Below are positions 1 through 10,146 of a stretch of 64,000 nt of DNA, one piece after another. Source of the DNA: Pleurostoma richardsiae (taxonomy: Eukaryota; Ascomycota; Sordariomycetes; Calosphaeriales; Pleurostomataceae); assembly GCA_030052745.1 (NCBI GenBank), contig JANBVO010000002.1, positions 682,001 through 746,000 on the forward strand, in the 5' to 3' direction. A program made the position numbers and the translations under genes. Below the pieces are notes generated by a model, which worked only from the letters and a program-made list of their open reading frames with translations, was not told the DNA's origin and searched no databases. Every line of letters starts with the position of its first letter. The stretch's first letter is position 1.

Positions 1-1042
1 CTCGACAGGAGCTTGGTACAGTCTATTGGGTAGGAGCGGAAACCAGTCAGCATCAAAATCTCATCCGGTTTACGGGATTTTCGCCGGTGTCCGTCACCAT
101 AGAATTCTAATCGTGGAATAACGATGAAAATCGATGGGTATACGGGGCGTCCGGGCCGAGCAGGAGGCAAATCGTTGACGAGGCGCGCCAATCGTCGCGG
201 GGGGGTAAGCGCGGCGCGACAGCGGCGATGGAGGAACTTACGGAAGGCCCATGGCGATAGCGGCAGCGCAGAGGCGAAATCGGAACTTAACGAGAGAAGT
301 CGAGTCGTCAGACGGTTGCGACCGTGTGCTCGATGGCCGAATGCAAGTCGCGATGGTGGCAGCTGGCGATGCTCGACTGGTTTTTCGGCGCGACTCAGAT
401 AGCCTTGGCTGGGAGGACCCTGGCTGGCGTGGGCAAAAAAGAGTCGTGGGGAGGTGGAGGCGGAGGAGGATTGAAAGGGGAAAAAGCAGTCTCGGCCGCG
501 GCGACGGGGGTTGGCAGGTTGGTGTGTGCTTTTACCCGTTTGGGGTGGCGGGCAGCGTTAATGCAGGTAATTGCACAATCCCTGTCAAGCCCAGGGCGAC
601 GGCGGGTATTAGGCTCAGATATGGTGATACCTTATTTAGGGTGATATCCACCAACAAATCCAGGTCTCTGCTATCGATCCCTATCTCTGAGGAGTCGGCG
701 CCTCCTTGGATCCGCCCTTGCAGCCACAGCAACAGGCCAATGCATCGGAGGGACAGGCCAGCAATCGTCGCTTCCCGGCCCCTCTGACAACACCAAGGAG
801 CCGTATCCCAATGAACGGCGTGAGTCACCGAGATACGCCGGTTCTGCGCCCACAGTCATAACATCAAGCACTGCCATTACAGAGGAAAGCCTTCCGTTCA
901 TCTTGGCACGTTTTGTCAGAGGTCGTTTTCGGGACCTGCATTGCGCATCGAGCCCTGGCTGTGGCTCCTGCTGTGGCTGGCGAGCATTCCAAAAGCCGTC
1001 TCATCCCCAAGGAGCGGTGGTTATGCGCCAACCACCACCAGC
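1..1042. other. Intergenic region upstream of FOL3
   Basis: No convincing gene is seen. Open frames here are short, overlap on both strands and lack recognisable motifs. A purine-rich GGAGG-type stretch lies near 440-480. The segment just before the first in-frame ATG of FOL3 (1043) is probably promoter and 5' leader. Confidence 0.5.
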
Positions 1043-2272
1043 ATGATCGATCTTGGTCTGGCTCGCATCAGCCGTCTGCTGCTGCAGTCGCCACAGACAT
1101 GGAAGGCCATCCACGTTGCCGGCACTAACGGCAAGGGCTCTATCTGTGCCTACTTGTCCGCCATGCTCCACGCCAGCGGAAGCTCCGTTGGCCGCTTCAC
1201 CTCCCCCCACCTGATAGACCGCTGGGACTGTGTGACCATCAACGAGCAGCCTGTCTCTGAAACGCTGTTTCGAGACGTCGAAGACCTGGTCAAGCAGAGA
1301 AACGAGGATGGCCAAATCCAGGCAACCCCGTTTGAGCTGCTCGCGGCCACCGCGTTCGAGATCCTGGAGCGGGAGAAGGTCGATTTCGGCGTCATCGAGG
1401 TTGGGCTCGGTGGCAAGCTGGATGCCACGAATGCGATGAAGCAGAAGGCAGTCACCGTTATCTCCAAGATTGGACTGGATCACCAGGGCTTCCTCGGCCA
1501 CACTATTGAGGAGATCGCGCTGCACAAGGCCGGGATCATGAGGGAAGGTATCCCGTGCGTTGTTGATGGCAGCAACCAGACATCTGTGCTCGACGTGATT
1601 CGCGGGTACGCCGAGGAGGTTGGGGTGGATGTCGTGTCTCCTTCCGTTGCCCCTGAGGTTAAGGAGTCATTGTCCGCGCAAGGGTGGGAGCCGCACCAGA
1701 TCGGGAATCTTGCGTGTGCTCGCGAAGCCTTCCGTCTCGCGTTTCCAGAAGCAGACGCGTCCTGGGAGCGCTGTGCTTCTATTGCGAAGCACGTCCACTG
1801 GCCCGGCAGGCTACAACGGATTGACATAAGCTCGATCACGAAACAACAGCAGCCCGTTCTCTTCGATGGCGCCCACAATGTCCAATCCGCGGAGGTCTTG
1901 GCAGCCTATGTCAACAAACACTTCCGCCCCAGTTGTCAGCATGTCACCTGGGTGTTAGCTGCCTCTCAAGGCAAGGATATCGATGGGATATTGAGCCTTC
2001 TGCTCCGGCCAGGTGATCAGGTCGTTGCAGTGCGCTTTGGGCCGGCGGATGGGATGCCCTGGGTGAAAGCAGCTGACCCAAGCTATATCCTCGAGAAGGC
2101 CAGACAGTACGGTCTCGACAAAGACGGCTTGTACAATGCCAACAGCAACCTGGCCGATGCCCTTTGTCATGCCGCCAAGGTCTCTGATGGTGCACCGATG
2201 GTCATAGCCGGTAGTCTTTACCTCGTTTCGGACACGCTGAGACTCCTCCGAGATCACAAGGCTCTCTCATGA
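1043..2272 (+). CDS. FOL3: Dihydrofolate synthetase (FOL3-type Mur ligase)
   Basis: This is a 409-residue protein of the folylpolyglutamate/dihydrofolate synthase family, which joins L-glutamate to dihydropteroate with ATP in folate synthesis. The start is the first in-frame ATG and gives MIDLGLARISRLL, the usual FOL3 beginning; the upstream in-frame sequence has no ATG. The ATP-binding motif HVAGTNGKGS lies near residue 20. EVGLGGKLDATN and the KAGIMREG segment follow in the central domain. The C-terminal ligase domain shows DGAHN and a GSLYLVSDTLRLL ending like the yeast protein. Length and motif order fit FOL3 rather than the longer FPGS (MET7). It is a single exon. The DUF218 gene follows 177 bases downstream on the same strand. 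Confidence 0.92.
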   Translation: MIDLGLARISRLLLQSPQTWKAIHVAGTNGKGSICAYLSAMLHASGSSVGRFTSPHLIDRWDCVTINEQPVSETLFRDVEDLVKQRNEDGQIQATPFELLAATAFEILEREKVDFGVIEVGLGGKLDATNAMKQKAVTVISKIGLDHQGFLGHTIEEIALHKAGIMREGIPCVVDGSNQTSVLDVIRGYAEEVGVDVVSPSVAPEVKESLSAQGWEPHQIGNLACAREAFRLAFPEADASWERCASIAKHVHWPGRLQRIDISSITKQQQPVLFDGAHNVQSAEVLAAYVNKHFRPSCQHVTWVLAASQGKDIDGILSLLLRPGDQVVAVRFGPADGMPWVKAADPSYILEKARQYGLDKDGLYNANSNLADALCHAAKVSDGAPMVIAGSLYLVSDTLRLLRDHKALS

Positions 2273-2449
2273 TGCCTCTTTGCGCGGACAAGATCATGTC
2301 CCAGCATGTCGGCTTAGTTTACAGTCACATGACCTCCGCAGGGATAAGATACAAGGCCAAATTGTGTCAATTTTTGACCACTCTAAATTCAACCGTTTCT
2401 GAGAGCAGCATACTCTCCAGCCGACATTCTCCGGCGATTCAGTGCCACT

Positions 2450-3437
2450 ATGAGCACCCCCAACCACCTTATCGTGGTATGTGGGCATGCTATCTGGGCA
2501 GGCGGGCCAAGCAAGGGCCATGATGAGTCAGAATGGTTGATTGAGAGCTATAAAAAAGGCGAAACGCCGACATTCATCGAGCATATCAAGGCTGGAGTGA
2601 AGGAGCTCAGCGAGGATGAGCGGTCAGTGTTGATGTTTTCTGGGTGAGTGCTTTCAGTACAGTAACCACGCCCACATAATGCATCTCCTCATCTTCACGG
2701 CTCAGAGCCACTCAATGTAACCCTTGCGGCATTCCGCTCTATGAGGCTGAGCTAGGTAGTTCTCCGCGCCTACATTTAATCTACGTGTATCAGCGGTCTC
2801 GCTGATATATAGTGAGTGTAGAGGGTCCACCAAGAAAGAGACACCTCTTTCCGAAGGTCGCAGCTACGCCAATCTCGCCGCCGCGAATTCTAACTTTGGA
2901 CTGCTCTCCTCTACCTCTAATGAAGTCGAGTCAAGCGCTCACCCCCTCTCGCCCATTCCCTTTCACCCCCGAATCCTAGTCGAAGAGCGCGCTCTGGACT
3001 CGTACCAGAACATCCTCTTCTCCATCATCCACTTCTGGCGCTCACAAGACTGCAAAGTATGGCCAAGCCGCCTGACGATTGTGAGCCACGCATTCAAGCG
3101 GCGACGTCTCGCGCAGGAGCATTGTGCTGCTATCATGTTCCCTCTTGAGAGGGTCGTCTTTGTCGGTATCAACCCGCCGCGTCTGGTCCTGGTCGACGGT
3201 GAGCTGCCGAGCGAGGTAGAGGCCGTGCGGTCGTGGAAAGAGGATCCTCACGGCGTCGGTGACGAGCTGGCCGGGAAGAGGAGGCAGAGGAATCTCTGGG
3301 GACTGGAGCAGAAGCTGTTCTTGACTGAGGAAGAGAGGAGAAAGAGCGGATTGCAGACCGTATCGCTCAACAACGGGGCCGAAGAGATGCTGATCGGTAA
3401 TGGTCCGAGACCGTGGTCTATAGAACCAGATACCTAA
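2450..3437 (+). CDS. DUF218 (YdcF-like) domain protein, two exons
   Basis: Exons 2450-2643 and 2822-3437 (GTGAGT donor, TAG acceptor) give 269 residues. The spliced protein begins MSTPNHLIVVCGHAIW, and the junction restores the phrase MFSGGSTKKETPLSEGRSYA. These are hallmarks of the fungal DUF218 family, whose bacterial relatives are YdcF/SanA-type Rossmann-like proteins. Further conserved blocks are ERALDSYQNILFSIIHFWR and LTIVSHAFKRRR, then FVGINPP. No signal peptide or membrane segment is evident, so a soluble intracellular protein is likely. The biochemical role of the fungal family is not established, and I assign none. It is transcribed in the same direction as FOL3; whether they share control cannot be seen. 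Confidence 0.85.
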
Positions 3438-3982
3438 ACTACAGATTCCGTTTTATACTCTGCTCTTTATCAGAAATTTCAGGTAAATTCACACCTGTGC
3501 TCCTCTGGAAGCGAATTCACGTAAACCTTCAGAGAAGGTCGTAGTCGTGGAACCGCCAACTTGCATCACTTCTAGCGTTACCATCCGAAGAAGATCCTGG
3601 CCTGAATGGCCGTAGACACGGTCTAAGTTATTTATCTCCTCTGATGACTGCCCTATGTATAACGAAGATCGAAAATGTCTCTATTGCGTTTCAAGAGCGG
3701 TGCGGCGGTTGCCGGCATAAAATGCCGCGTCAGGCTTTCCGAAAGTCACGGCTCCGGCGCCGGCTCAAACTCCGGCTCAACTCCAGCTCCGCATCGAACT
3801 CGGCGCTGCACCTCACTGAACCCGAAAACTCACTCTTCACCTTCGCACTTCAGCATCACAACACATCCGTACCAGATAGAACTGCCCTTCAAACCACTGG
3901 CGACTTCGCTCATTCCCTATATTGTCCACTCACTTTCCTAGTCACATAGGTACCTTATATACCTCACAGAGGCATTGCCACC
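3438..3982. other. Intergenic region; probable promoter of the hydrolase gene
   Basis: No gene is seen. A TTATATA box at 3955-3961 lies 22 bases before the hydrolase ATG, so it is either a leader sequence or a very close TATA-like element. A short CCGGCTCAAACT-type imperfect repeat lies near 3750-3790. Confidence 0.4.
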
Positions 3983-5214
3983 ATGGCAACGCCCAACCCA
4001 ATGCCACCTCTCCCCCCTCCGCCCCCTATCTCCAGCACCACCCTCCCCATCACAGGCCTCCTGGTCGACATCTACGGCCTAGATGAGCTGCCCCCCACCG
4101 CCACCTCCGTCTCCTGCCTCTGGCTGCACCACCCGCGGCTGCGCACCCGCGGCGACATGGCCGCCATCGCGGCGCGCTGCGTGTCCGCCTACAACGACAG
4201 CCTCGGGGGAGGCAGCGGCGCCTCGCCGGGCGGGAAGAGGGGCCTGATCGCCGCGGCCTTCGACCAGCGTAACCACGGCAGCCGCCAGGTGCACCCGCGG
4301 GCGAACGAGAGCTGGCGCGACGGCAACGCGACGCACGCGCAGGACATGTTCGGCACGGTGGCGGGCGCGGTGGCCGACACGCGGGTGCTGATGGACGCGC
4401 TGGGGGGCTACCTGTTCCACGAGGAGGACGCGGTCAGGCGGGAGATCGACCAGCACCTGGTGCTGGGCATCTCGCTGGGGGGCCACTCCGGGTGGCAGCT
4501 GATGTTCGCGGACGAGAGGGTCAGGGCTGGGGTGTTGGTCATTGGGTGTCCTGACTTTGCGTGTAAGTGTTTTTCTTCGATTTCTTCCTCTTTTTTTTTT
4601 CGTCATGTCGTTCTACTTGAGGGCGTATCTAGTTTCACCTTTCCAACCTTATTGCGGAAATGGCACTGTCCCGGGTCGAGTCTTCTGTGAAGCTTTTTGC
4701 CCGGTAGGTGTGGTACTGACGCGGAGTCGCAGATCTCTTGTCCGACAGGGCGCGCCTCTCCAGGCTCCCAACATACAAGGAGGGAACAGACTCCTTCCTC
4801 GGCAGCTCGGACTTCCCTCCGGCCCTCGTCCGGCACTGCTGCGAGCTCGACCCCAAGGCGCTGCTCTTCGGCGCCGAGACGCAGTCAACGCCCAGTGGGC
4901 AGACGGACCAGAAGGAGCTGGCCCGCCTGAAGGCCATCCTCGACGCGCGCATCCGCGGCAAGAAGTTCCTGGTGCAGTCGGGCGGGGACGACAAGCTGGT
5001 GCCGTACCGGTGCTCGCGGGACTTCGTGACCTGGCTCGAGGCCGCCGCGGCGGACGGGGACGGCGGGTTCGTGGTCGACAATAGGGTCTACGAGGGGGTG
5101 GGCCATGTGTTCAGCGAGGAGATGGTCAGGGACGCGGTGAAGTTCGTGGTGGATGTTGTGAACGAGGCGGGGGATGGTCGGCCGGGAGGTGGAAAGGGGA
5201 CTTCGAAGATCTAG
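3983..5214 (+). CDS. Alpha/beta-hydrolase fold protein, two exons
   Basis: Exons 3983-4562 and 4733-5214 give 353 residues. The donor GTAAGT and acceptor CGCAG join to read CPDFAYLLSDRARLS. The N-terminus is proline-rich. The nucleophile elbow GISLGGHSG places the catalytic serine near residue 164. Acid (SGGDDKLVPY, near 279-280) and histidine (GVGHVF, near 318) candidates occur in the right order and spacing, so the triad looks complete. An FDQRNHGSR motif near residue 100 is typical of fungal alpha/beta hydrolases of unknown substrate. There is no signal peptide, so it is probably cytosolic. A peptidase, esterase or thioesterase role is possible, but the sequence does not decide. Codon use in exon 1 is very GC-rich. 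Confidence 0.85.
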
Positions 5215-5822
5215 AGTCGTCAATCGAGTGCTCAGAGTACTGAGATTTCAAGGGCTCTACATGAAATTGAGGCAAGCGAGGACAGTAGCACTTAGGAGAG
5301 CGTGAGGCGCAACTCCTAGTGTGAGCGTGTGCCAGATATGGTGAAATCGACATCGCTGACTGACTGGCCTCTCGGGTACCTTTTCCTGCTCTGCCTTAAT
5401 GGCCAATTTTCATTCACGTCCTCGGTCACTCACAGACACACAATGCCCAGATCAGCATACACGAGGTATCAACAGATGAAATGTTGAATATGTCCTGTCC
5501 GAAATGAAGCTACCGTGCCTTGCCTGTCCAGTTCCAGTAAACGCCATGCGCTGTGTGCCTGTTCCCTATGACGAATTCCGGATCCTGCGTGGAACCCCCT
5601 CAATGTAGTGCTTGCTATGTCGCACGAACCTTCGAGGGCAGAGCCTGTCTCGTCTCAGGCCTGTCCCTCCAGAAAAGTAGTCGCAAAAAATGTGTCACAG
5701 CCCACGCTCTCACAATCTCTCCCTCCTCTCGTATAACAAGGGGTATTTTTAGATTCCTCCCGGGGTTGAGCGAGGAGTCGGTGCTCACCCACAACTTTCC
5801 TTTCTTTACCATAGCCGCCACT
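5215..5822. other. Convergent 3' intergenic region
   Basis: This 608-base gap separates the ends of the convergent hydrolase and ICE2 genes. Nothing beyond 3' UTR-like sequence is recognised. Confidence 0.45.
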
Positions 5823-7221
5823 TTACTCCGTCTTCCAGTGGTTGGTCAGTCCGCTGTCGACGTCCTCGCTGCCCAGATACAGCTCGATCGCGTACAGCCC
5901 CATAGTTGCCGCGATGTTGATCCACCGCCATGTGTTACCACCGGCATCTCCGCCTCGGAGCGTCCAGCCTAGGTCGTCGCCGTCGCTCGACACGGTGAAG
6001 TGCTGGAGTAGCAGGCTAGTATACACGGCGATGAGAATCGACGGTGAGAACCACGACAGGATACCGAGGAGCTTGCTTGGAGCATCGGAGTCCTCGAGGG
6101 ACGGGTCATCCATGAGTACTCTCGCCCCAGACTCGCGAACCGCGGGGATGATACGGGTTGCGCAATAGAAGACGATGATGCGGTAGGTGAGTGAGATGAT
6201 GACGGAGGGTGTTATCGTCTGGAACGCGGCATATAGGAAAGTGAAAGAAGAGCTCACTGCAGACGGTAGGCTGCTGAGCATGTGGAGGAGAGTAGAGTAG
6301 GACGCCATGATAATCGGCGGGAGGGGTGGAAAGTCGGGTTGTGAAGCGGCTTGCTGTTCGGCATATGCTGCCGCGGCAGCCGCTTCCGAGGACGGCATAT
6401 AATCGGTGAATATCTGGTAGACGCAGAGGACTACGTATGCGAAGAGTAGTGATGACTCGACTGGATTGCCTCTGCCACTGCCGATACCGAAGGCACACAG
6501 GAAGACAGCCGATGTCATCGTTACCCCAATGAGCGTAGCATCCAGGTTGCTGATTTGCGGGAACCGAGCTACGCGCCACAGGAAGTAGACGGCGCTCGCG
6601 ATGATAGAGCCAGAGAAGACCAGTAGTATTATCTGCGGTATATGGTCAGCAGCGGCAAAGGGACGGCGAGAAGAGCAAAACTGGGCTTCCACTTACCACC
6701 CACGTGTCGCTCCGTCCTCGGTTCACGAGCCATCGCGTAATCTGGCCTGCCGCCTGTATCACCAAGAGGCTGCAAAATCCCTCGAGCAGCTGGAAGACTG
6801 GACTCGAGTACCTCAGCCCCTTATCCCATCCTCCCAGTGTGACAGACTCCAAGACACCTCCCTGGCCGAAGAACCACTCGTGCCAGCTCGTCGGCTTGTT
6901 AGGGCGCGCAACATGCGCCACCGTCCTGGATACCCAGTCGGTGCTGCCCGCGTCGACCGAGAAGCGGTTCAGCGCCCAGATGAGCAGGCCCGGGATGACA
7001 ATCCACTGTGACAGGCGGATGAGGGTGACGAGGGCCCAGCGGAAGCGCGATCGCTCCGGGGTGATTATTTTTATGGAGCTGTACAAGATGTAGAAGAGAA
7101 ACAGCGACAGGCTGTAGGCCAGCCCTGCATCTCGGCCGCCGACATCGAAGGCGATGGGAATGGATAGGATTATCGAGAGCAGGAACACGGCGCTGAACAG
7201 CACGCTGAAGATCGTCCACAT
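5823..7221 (-). CDS. ICE2: ICE2-family ER membrane protein, two exons
   Basis: Exon 1 is 7221-6697 and exon 2 is 6632-5823, both on the minus strand, joined in phase 0 (DTWV then IILLVF), giving 444 residues. The chain has about eight to ten hydrophobic segments. It begins MWTIFSVLFSAVFLLSII and carries the ICE2 hallmark layout: N-terminal membrane pairs, a central WxxRVARFPQIS block, and a late SWFSPSILIAVYTSLLLQHF segment. In yeast, Ice2 is an ER membrane protein needed for cortical ER inheritance and for linking lipid storage to membrane growth; that role is family knowledge. Length is close to the fungal norm (about 440-490). It is convergent with the hydrolase gene. It also borders the accessory block at 8.5-21.8 kb and is a useful synteny anchor. 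Confidence 0.82.
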
Positions 7222-8507
7222 CTCGCGCGCGGTTTTCTGCTCCTTTTTCGAGGTCGGTTGTCACTAGGCGGGCTTGCGCTGCCGCGCCGAGCGTGCAAGC
7301 GTCGGGAGGAGGTCGAGACTACCTATCAGCAGCCACTCGGGAGACGATCTGAGCCGGGAAAGCCACGCAAATCGGGGGTGCGGAATGTGCGAGTGGTTCG
7401 AAGAGGAATGCGGTGAGCGCTCAGGCTGATAGATGCATCGGCGAAGCGGGAGTTTCTTGGCTGGTCCGCTGGCGGGCCTCGAGATTGGCGGACGATGCTC
7501 GAGGCGGTCGGCAGGGCTCTGCAAAATTGTCGTGATGTGGGTGGGATAAGAGAGAGCGTGGAGAGCTGCTCTGCTCTCAAGAGTATTAAAATTTGGGCGA
7601 GGTGTCCAGTCGCTTTCGTGCTCGTGCTCACTGGAATTTGGCCAAGGCAGCCTTATCGGCGCGGTAGGTACCTGGGTACCGTGGGTTATCTTCACGTGTC
7701 TCCGCTTTCTCCGCCAGGAATGGCGCACAGGTGCTGCCCAGGCTGTTATGGTGACCACAGAGGTGCTTGGCCGTTCGAGCAAACAGGAACTCATGAGATG
7801 GTCGAAGTCAGCAGGACAAGCTGGAAAGACAACGATGTAGGTGGTTGGCAGACGCGAGCCCGTTCCTTGTGCAGTCGCAACCTCGCTCGCAGGTCGCGTG
7901 CTTGTAAGATCGTGACTGGGTTGCATCAAGCAAGGTACGCGTTCACGGCCGATCTGCCAAAGATGCAGTGTACTTTGTTTCTGCTCTGGCTTGCATTTAT
8001 CGGGGTTTTTATGATATCATCCTGCATAGGTAGTAAATGCGCACGCGATGATCTCCGATGTGTTGTGTACAAGACCAGGGCAGACCTGCCAGTTATGCTA
8101 CCGAGTTACTCCTCATTTACATGTAGGATGATGGTGTGAACCCCAGTGCAAATAAAAGGGGTCTAAATGAGCGGCACTGAAAAGCTCCCTAAACGCACGG
8201 CAAGTATCTGTTTATACACTAGACTCGGCTTCTCCAGGCGCACACATGAAGAAGCCTATCCGTAAGTACTCGCTAGAATGAAGTTCCACAAGCCTGATAT
8301 ACGGAAAGTCAATCTGTATGGGATATATCCCAGCACGAAGTAACTTTACGAAAATGGTTTCTCGAGGGAGGTCGAGAGGAGAGCAATTTGTGGCGCAAGA
8401 CGTGTGGCGCCTATAGTCTCGACGCCATGACAGGCAATCCGCCAAAACGACATCGCGCCTCAACCTTCTGTGTCTCAAGTCGAGTTCTAGCTCACAGAGC
8501 TGTGCTT
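7222..8507. other. Intergenic region between ICE2 start and gasdermin gene end
   Basis: No supportable gene in 1.29 kb. It should contain the ICE2 promoter near 7222-7700. A palindrome-rich GGTAGGTACCTGGGTACC motif lies at about 7664-7681. Confidence 0.4.
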
Positions 8508-9466
8508 CTAGACCAAGAAGACGTCGTCATCCTGACCAACATCGGCCTCCTTGATTCCTGTGAGGCCCTCCTCTTCTAAAGCCTTGACGAGGTTCTCCCC
8601 ATCTCCCTCTTCCTCGCCAATGCCGAATGACGCCCCTTTAGCGAAAGTCGTATGGGACCACTCACCATCAAGAATGCCCTTCTTGATCTTTGCCAACCTC
8701 ACCGCCCACACGAAGTCGCTTCTGCGCTCGGCGGCCGACGATGTACCGGTTTCGTGAGTGAGACTGGCATCAAGGCTCAGCTCCGCCACTCCAGGGAACT
8801 CGCTGCAGGTTGTCAGCTCACTTATAGCTTCCTTTTCTTTCTTCGTGCCGAACACTTGCTGCTGAAACGGCGAGGGGGCCAACAGTTAGGGAGCCATATG
8901 ACTTACAACCCTGGACCTCCATGCCCAGTGCGTGCTTGGCTTTCGATCCTTGATGTCTTCGCGCCACGGGCGATGATGATACCCGTTATCATGAACATGG
9001 ATTTCGATACGCACAAGACGGTGTGCTTTTCCACGTATTTTGCCACCTGGTCGTCCTCGACCGTGTCCTCGATGTACTCCCCTGTCGGCTGGATGATGAA
9101 GGTCTCGAGACGGGCGAACTGCGCACAATTCTTGACCGACTTGCGGAACGCAACGCCGGCGTCAAGCTTGATCTCAAGCCCGGCTAGCGCTGCCACGGGA
9201 GCCCCGGCCCCTGCCTCGACTGCGGCTTCGTTAGTGCTCGCCGCTTCCCAGGTCAGATCCCACGCCTTCGAGGGGTAAACCGGCATGTCAGGGGGAAACT
9301 CCATCGGCCCGCGCGTGTTAATGACGTTGTCGAGGTGCTCGAGGTCCGGGATGACATGGCCGAGGCAGATGGCGCCTTTCGCGGCCCCGATGCCATTCTT
9401 TGGAAACACCGGCGGTGGATAGTGTGCCTGCCTCAGGACAAACCAACACTTTGACGCCATCGTCAT
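8508..9466 (-). CDS. Gasdermin-like pore-forming protein (HET-Q1/RCD-1 type), two exons
   Basis: Exon 1 (9466-8907) and exon 2 (8802-8508) join through a 104-base intron to give 284 residues, close to the about 280 of Podospora HET-Q1. Fungal gasdermin features seen are: an N-terminal ASKCWFVLRQAHYPPP; the ICLGHVIPDLEHLDNVIN block; a KSVKNCAQFARLETFIIQPT strand-loop segment; the membrane-facing KSMFMITGIIIARGAK stretch followed by a polar R/E segment; and the pre-terminal SDFVWAVRLAKI strand, which resembles the end of mammalian gasdermin N domains. The last 40 or so residues are very acidic (from about 248), a plausible autoinhibitory tail. Family knowledge: such proteins permeabilise membranes after a protease removes a C-terminal piece of about 5 kDa. 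An S8 protease gene lies 4.3 kb away. No break is visible. Identification rests on recalled family patterns, not a search. Confidence 0.78.
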
Positions 9467-10146
9467 GGGGTTGTGACTGCTCTGGGAAGTAGCAACCCCC
9501 GGAAGATATCTAGCGACGAGCTCGCAACCGGAGAACGGCCGTCGAATGCGGCAATGGAAGAACCCCGCAGCGGAGGGTCGAAGCGCGTTGGCTGCCTATC
9601 CGGTAGTATCGGACAATTCATAGCTGAGTGACGCCTGATACGTTGGCTGGCATCCGCGCGGCTCATTCGACGAGGTACTTGAGCAAGCTTTCCGCTACGG
9701 TCAACTCGATGCCTAGTCTCTGCTTTCCACAGACAAACCGGCCGAGTACCCGGCACAGGACGGGCTTTGATTTAGTCTGGCAGAAGCATTCATGGGCGTT
9801 ATTCCATGCCATTTTGTGTCACCCGTAGTTAGTTGCATTCATCCTGCAGAAATTTTATCTCATGAACACCAGCTCAGCAGCTGCCGTCTCCTTATCCTTT
9901 CCTCGAGCGGATAACATCACGCGGCTCCTCTCCACTCTTCGTTTCAGCCTTGCTTGGTTTCTCGTCACTGTCATTGTCGAAGCCAATAAATATTCGCGTA
10001 CCGCTCTTACCCCTACGCGGCGGTGACCTCAGCCGGCGTTTTCCTGACTCATAGTTGTCGGCTCGGATACTGAACTCCGAGACTCTTTCCTCATCTTTAC
10101 CTCGGCACTCCTCCACTGCAAATGGCCTGTCAGCACGCGACATGAA
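9467..10146. other. Region between AAA+ gene end and gasdermin start
   Basis: The part near 9467-9700 is the likely gasdermin promoter. The part at 10029-10126 may be an alternative last exon of the AAA+ gene, using a 58-base intron (10127-10184, GTGAGC donor, GACAG acceptor). That would replace the last 12 residues with about 33 others. No independent gene is supported. Confidence 0.35.
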
